A stretch of 60,223 bases of DNA from Candidatus Methanomethylicaceae archaeon (GTDB lineage Archaea; Thermoproteota; Methanomethylicia; Methanomethylicales; Methanomethylicaceae): positions 1-60,223 of the forward strand of contig JACTUC010000011.1 of NCBI GenBank assembly GCA_015660995.1. Direction: 5' to 3'. The stretch's first letter is position 1. Every line of letters begins with the position of its first letter. The position numbers were made by a program, and so were the translations under genes. The notes beneath the pieces are model-generated. The model worked only from the letters and a program-made list of their open reading frames with translations, searched no databases and was not told the DNA's origin. Of this stretch, positions 57,684 to 60,223 are shown in pieces.

Positions 57684-59008
57684 TCAGAACTTTCCTCCTC
57701 CTTCTCGATGTACTCGCTCCTGGTCGAGATCTCACCCGCCATGTTCTCAAGGAACATGCTCCGAATCTTTGCGGGATCATTAGTCTGGCCCAAGACCCAC
57801 ATGAGCTTGACCAGCGCCGTCTCGGGTAGCATGTCGCTGGCTGGGATCACGCCAAGCTTCAGCAGCTCCCTGCCGGTGCTATAGACATTCATGTTGACCC
57901 TCCCCCAGATACACTGCGACGCCATTACAACTGTCATCCCACCATCGATCGCCCTTTTAATCTGACCGAAGCTACTCGACGGGAAATGGCCGAGGCCTGT
58001 TCCCTCGAGGACTATGCCATGGAAATCCCTGTGTATTATGGGGTCAAAGAGGTCGGTCGGCACCCCTGGGAAAGATTTGATGAGAACAACGTCCTCGTCG
58101 AAGGTAGCCTTAGCCTCGAGGCTGCTTCCCATGCTCCTCTTCCTGTACTCCCCGAGGACCTCTATCTTTCCTCCCTCGACCTTCGCTAAAGGCTGCGCAT
58201 TAACAGACTCAAAGGCGTCACGCCTGCTCGTGTGCAGCTTCCTTACCCTCGTCCCCCTGTGGGCTACTAAGCAGCCGTCGCTGCTGCTGCAGTGCATCAG
58301 GACGCAGACCTCTGCAAACGGTGCGCTTGCTGCTGTGAGTACCGCACCCTTGAGGTTCAGATAGGCGTCCGATGACGGCCTATCCGAGGAGCGCTGGGAG
58401 CCGACGAGCACGACCGGGACGGGGAGCCCTTTCAGGGCGAAGCTGAGCGCAGCCGCGGTGTAACCCATGGTGTCGGTGCCATGGGTGATCACTATCCCCT
58501 GCGCCCCGTCGCGGACGTGGCCCACAACGGCACGCGCCATTGATGCCCAGTTCTTAGGTTCTATATTCTCCGAGAGCAGACTGAAGAGGATCTCAGTCCT
58601 TATGCTGGCTATCTTTCCCAGCTCGGGAACCAGCTGGTAGAGGTCCATCGCAGTCAGCGCTGGGCTGACCGCACCCGTCTTGTAATCGACCTTGCTGGCG
58701 ATAGTACCTCCGGTGCTTATTATAGAGACCTTCGGCAGGCTCGGGTCCGACCTCTCCTCGAAGGCAGGCTGTTCTGCTTTGATTTCTTCCTGCGGAAGCT
58801 TCTGCAAAGAGAGCGAGTCTATAGCTAAACCGAGGTTGTAGCCGTCATCCAGCTTCAGGATTATGTGCATTTCGTCATCGAGTTCGGATCGGGGCATCAG
58901 TATTCCTGTGAACGAAACCTTCTCGTTCTTTGCCAAGATCCTGTCCCCAACCTGCAGATTCTGAGCCTTGATGACATCAAGGACCTTGCCCTTGTAACCC
59001 GAGTCCAT
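57680..59008 (-). CDS. gatD: Glu-tRNA(Gln) amidotransferase subunit D
   Basis: The 442-residue protein has a short N-terminal Tudor-like region (residues 1-80), then an asparaginase-type domain: I-S-T-G-G-T-I-A-S (catalytic Thr loop), T-H-G-T-D-T-M-G-Y (second Thr-Asp) and G-S-Q-R-S-S-D-R-P. It releases ammonia from glutamine for GatE. Standard length. It is the promoter-proximal gene of the gatDE operon, and the divergent permease gene starts 141 bases away. Confidence 0.95.
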   Translation of the reverse strand: MDSGYKGKVLDVIKAQNLQVGDRILAKNEKVSFTGILMPRSELDDEMHIILKLDDGYNLGLAIDSLSLQKLPQEEIKAEQPAFEERSDPSLPKVSIISTGGTIASKVDYKTGAVSPALTAMDLYQLVPELGKIASIRTEILFSLLSENIEPKNWASMARAVVGHVRDGAQGIVITHGTDTMGYTAAALSFALKGLPVPVVLVGSQRSSDRPSSDAYLNLKGAVLTAASAPFAEVCVLMHCSSSDGCLVAHRGTRVRKLHTSRRDAFESVNAQPLAKVEGGKIEVLGEYRKRSMGSSLEAKATFDEDVVLIKSFPGVPTDLFDPIIHRDFHGIVLEGTGLGHFPSSSFGQIKRAIDGGMTVVMASQCIWGRVNMNVYSTGRELLKLGVIPASDMLPETALVKLMWVLGQTNDPAKIRSMFLENMAGEISTRSEYIEKEEESSE

Positions 59009-59149
59009 TGCAGATCCCTCAGATAATGACTCCCAAATTCATCTCATTACTTCTTTTAGCGACCTCATAACCTTTGCTCGGTGTCACCGCTTCACCTTTA
59101 TTTAATAGGGCTTCAGGAGATACTTTAACGCTAATTGCGGGGGAGAAGA

Positions 59150-60223
59150 GTGGCCACAACGGGACTGGTGCAGCTGGAAGTTCTGGCAATCTTTGTGACA
59201 GTCTTCGCACTGATTGTGCTGCGCCGGGTGGGCAGGTTCAAAATAGAGATCTGGCTTGCTATGCTCCTCGGAGCTATCCTCTTCCTCACACTCGGCATCG
59301 TTAGCCTTGGTGACGCCTTCCGCCTGATAAATATGAACATCCTCGCCTTCCTCTTCGGAACCTTCGCGATGGTGGAGGTCATGGCACAAACTGGTTTGCT
59401 CCAATACCTTGCGATCAGGTTCCTCCGCACAGCAAAAACCCCCGCCCGCCTTCTCCTCATTACGCTCATATTCGTGGGCTTTGCCTCTGCATTTCTCGTC
59501 AATGACGCCGTAGTCCTCGTAATGACGCCCATAGCGATCTCCGCGTGTGCGTTCAGCAAGGTGAGGACTGTGCCCTACCTCCTGGCAGTGGCTTTGGCAT
59601 CCAACATCGGCAGCGCGCTCACACCCATCGGGAACCCCCAGAATATACTCATCAAGATAGCGTCCAGCACAGACACGATCTATTGGTTCTCCCGGATGGC
59701 TTTGCCAACCGTCCTTGGAATCTGCTCGGCGTACTTCATCCTCAGATGGGTCTACCGCAAGGATGTAGGGGGGAGCTTTAGTGGGGAACTCCCGGAGCCT
59801 GGGACGATGCTTACCAATAGGACAGGTGCTATAGCCATCGGTGTAATAGCCGTCGCCACTGTGCTCGGATTCCTAACATCAGACCTAACAGGGGTTCCGA
59901 TAGCGATGGTCGCCCTTGCCGGTGGCTTCGCAGCGCTCCTGATAAGCTCTGAAAGGGGAAAGGCAGTGAAGGAGATCGACTGGGGCACACTGATCTTCTT
60001 TGCGGCGATGTTCATAGTCATGGGGACCGTCGCTAGCAGCGGCCTCCTCGACTACCTCTTCGCGCCATTCACCGGAACCCTCTTTGCCAGCGGCTCATCC
60101 TCTGTGCTTTCAATATTTGGGATGAGCCTCCTCGTCTCACAGGTGACCTCCAACGTCCCCTTTGTGGCTATAGCGCTCCCCATCTTCCTGAATGCCAAGG
60201 CAGGCAGCGCTAAATGGCTCTCA
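59150..60223 (+). CDS. ArsB/NhaD-type ion permease, right end cut
   Basis: GTG 59150 follows GGGGGAG (59139-59145); the frame runs to the window end (358 residues). It is polytopic: at least nine hydrophobic segments are seen. Ion-transporter superfamily marks are N-D-A-V-V-L-V-M-T-P, S-N-I-G-S-A-L-T-P-I-G-N-P-Q-N-I and T-S-N-V-P-F-V, typical of ArsB/NhaD/SLC13-like permeases. Substrate could be arsenite, Na+/H+ or a dicarboxylate. It is divergent from gatD. The C-terminus is missing. Confidence 0.8.
   Translation, partial: MATTGLVQLEVLAIFVTVFALIVLRRVGRFKIEIWLAMLLGAILFLTLGIVSLGDAFRLINMNILAFLFGTFAMVEVMAQTGLLQYLAIRFLRTAKTPARLLLITLIFVGFASAFLVNDAVVLVMTPIAISACAFSKVRTVPYLLAVALASNIGSALTPIGNPQNILIKIASSTDTIYWFSRMALPTVLGICSAYFILRWVYRKDVGGSFSGELPEPGTMLTNRTGAIAIGVIAVATVLGFLTSDLTGVPIAMVALAGGFAALLISSERGKAVKEIDWGTLIFFAAMFIVMGTVASSGLLDYLFAPFTGTLFASGSSSVLSIFGMSLLVSQVTSNVPFVAIALPIFLNAKAGSAKWLS

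Noticed and set aside
1-60223. CRISPR arrays, insertion sequences, rRNA operons or integration sites
   Set aside because: No regularly spaced repeats, transposase motifs or rRNA sequence were noticed on reading both strands; only the short 18-bp coding repeat and the palindromes reported above were seen.

Overview
The window is a gene-dense archaeal chromosome segment of roughly balanced base composition. Archaeal hallmarks are a thermosome subunit, a histone, ribosomal protein S17e, ABCE1/RLI, an Sm-like protein of the SmAP3 type, archaeosine TGT, a beta-CASP ribonuclease of the aCPSF2 type, archaeal-type ThrRS, GatD/GatE, a family B DNA polymerase, the KEOPS subunit Cgi121 and intron-containing tRNAs. 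AT-rich TATA-like boxes lie close to many starts, leaders are often very short, and GTG and TTG starts are common. SmAP3, a TackOD1-like zinc protein and a histone together suggest a TACK (Thermoproteota-related) archaeon, for example a Bathyarchaeia- or Methanomethylicia-like lineage. This is inference; the class cannot be fixed from sequence reading alone.

Layout. 0-9 kb is an accessory-looking stretch of small, hypothetical, membrane and zinc-ribbon proteins. It includes a CDGSH protein cut by the left edge, a metallophosphoesterase, SfsA, a glutaredoxin-like protein, a two-gene unit (zinc-ribbon protein plus a glutaminase-less AsnB-like ligase ending in a zinc ribbon) behind a palindromic promoter, and three tiny minus-strand genes, one encoding a ribbon-helix-helix protein. 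9-18 kb holds a ferredoxin-fused aldo/keto reductase, a solitary LAGLIDADG protein, PepF, an ABC-2 exporter, a DEAD-box helicase that seems to start at ATT, a PH-SHOCT protein, MsrA and a metallo-beta-lactamase hydrolase. 18.4-21.1 kb encodes a polytopic membrane protein fused to two Cdc48-like AAA+ modules, the most unusual large gene here. 21-33 kb carries tRNA-Val, GlyA, aCPSF2, a PAC2 chaperone, a PHP-TGT-SmAP3 cluster, a Fap7-like kinase, the thermosome, the histone and S17e with a long acidic tail.

33-40 kb is an information-processing cluster: SerK-like kinase, MoaD/SAMP-like protein, phosphoribosyltransferase and Cgi121 on the plus strand; THUMP protein and TsaC/Sua5 on the minus strand; then a tiny acidic ORF, a TFS-like protein without the C-terminal ribbon, ABCE1, HtpX and a DUF2116 protein. 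40-46.4 kb has tRNA-Arg(CCG) with a short intron, a PadR regulator with a palindromic promoter and its ABC-2 exporter, a methyltransferase, ArgRS, and, just upstream of ArgRS on the same strand, tRNA-Arg(GCG) with an intron at an unusual position followed by a perfect 11-bp hairpin. 46.4-60.2 kb has PolB, ThrRS with two small partner genes, a 395-bp non-coding gap with a GC-rich patch, a TackOD1-like protein, GlmS, GatE-GatD and an ArsB/NhaD-type permease cut by the right edge.

How it fits together. Much of the 22-59 kb region concerns RNA and translation: tRNA genes and introns, ArgRS, ThrRS, GatDE, t6A synthesis (Cgi121 and TsaC), archaeosine, a TAN1-like protein, ABCE1 and S17e. Proteostasis is represented by the thermosome, PAC2, HtpX, PepF, MsrA and the membrane AAA+ protein. 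No CRISPR array, insertion sequence, rRNA or recognisable replication origin was seen.
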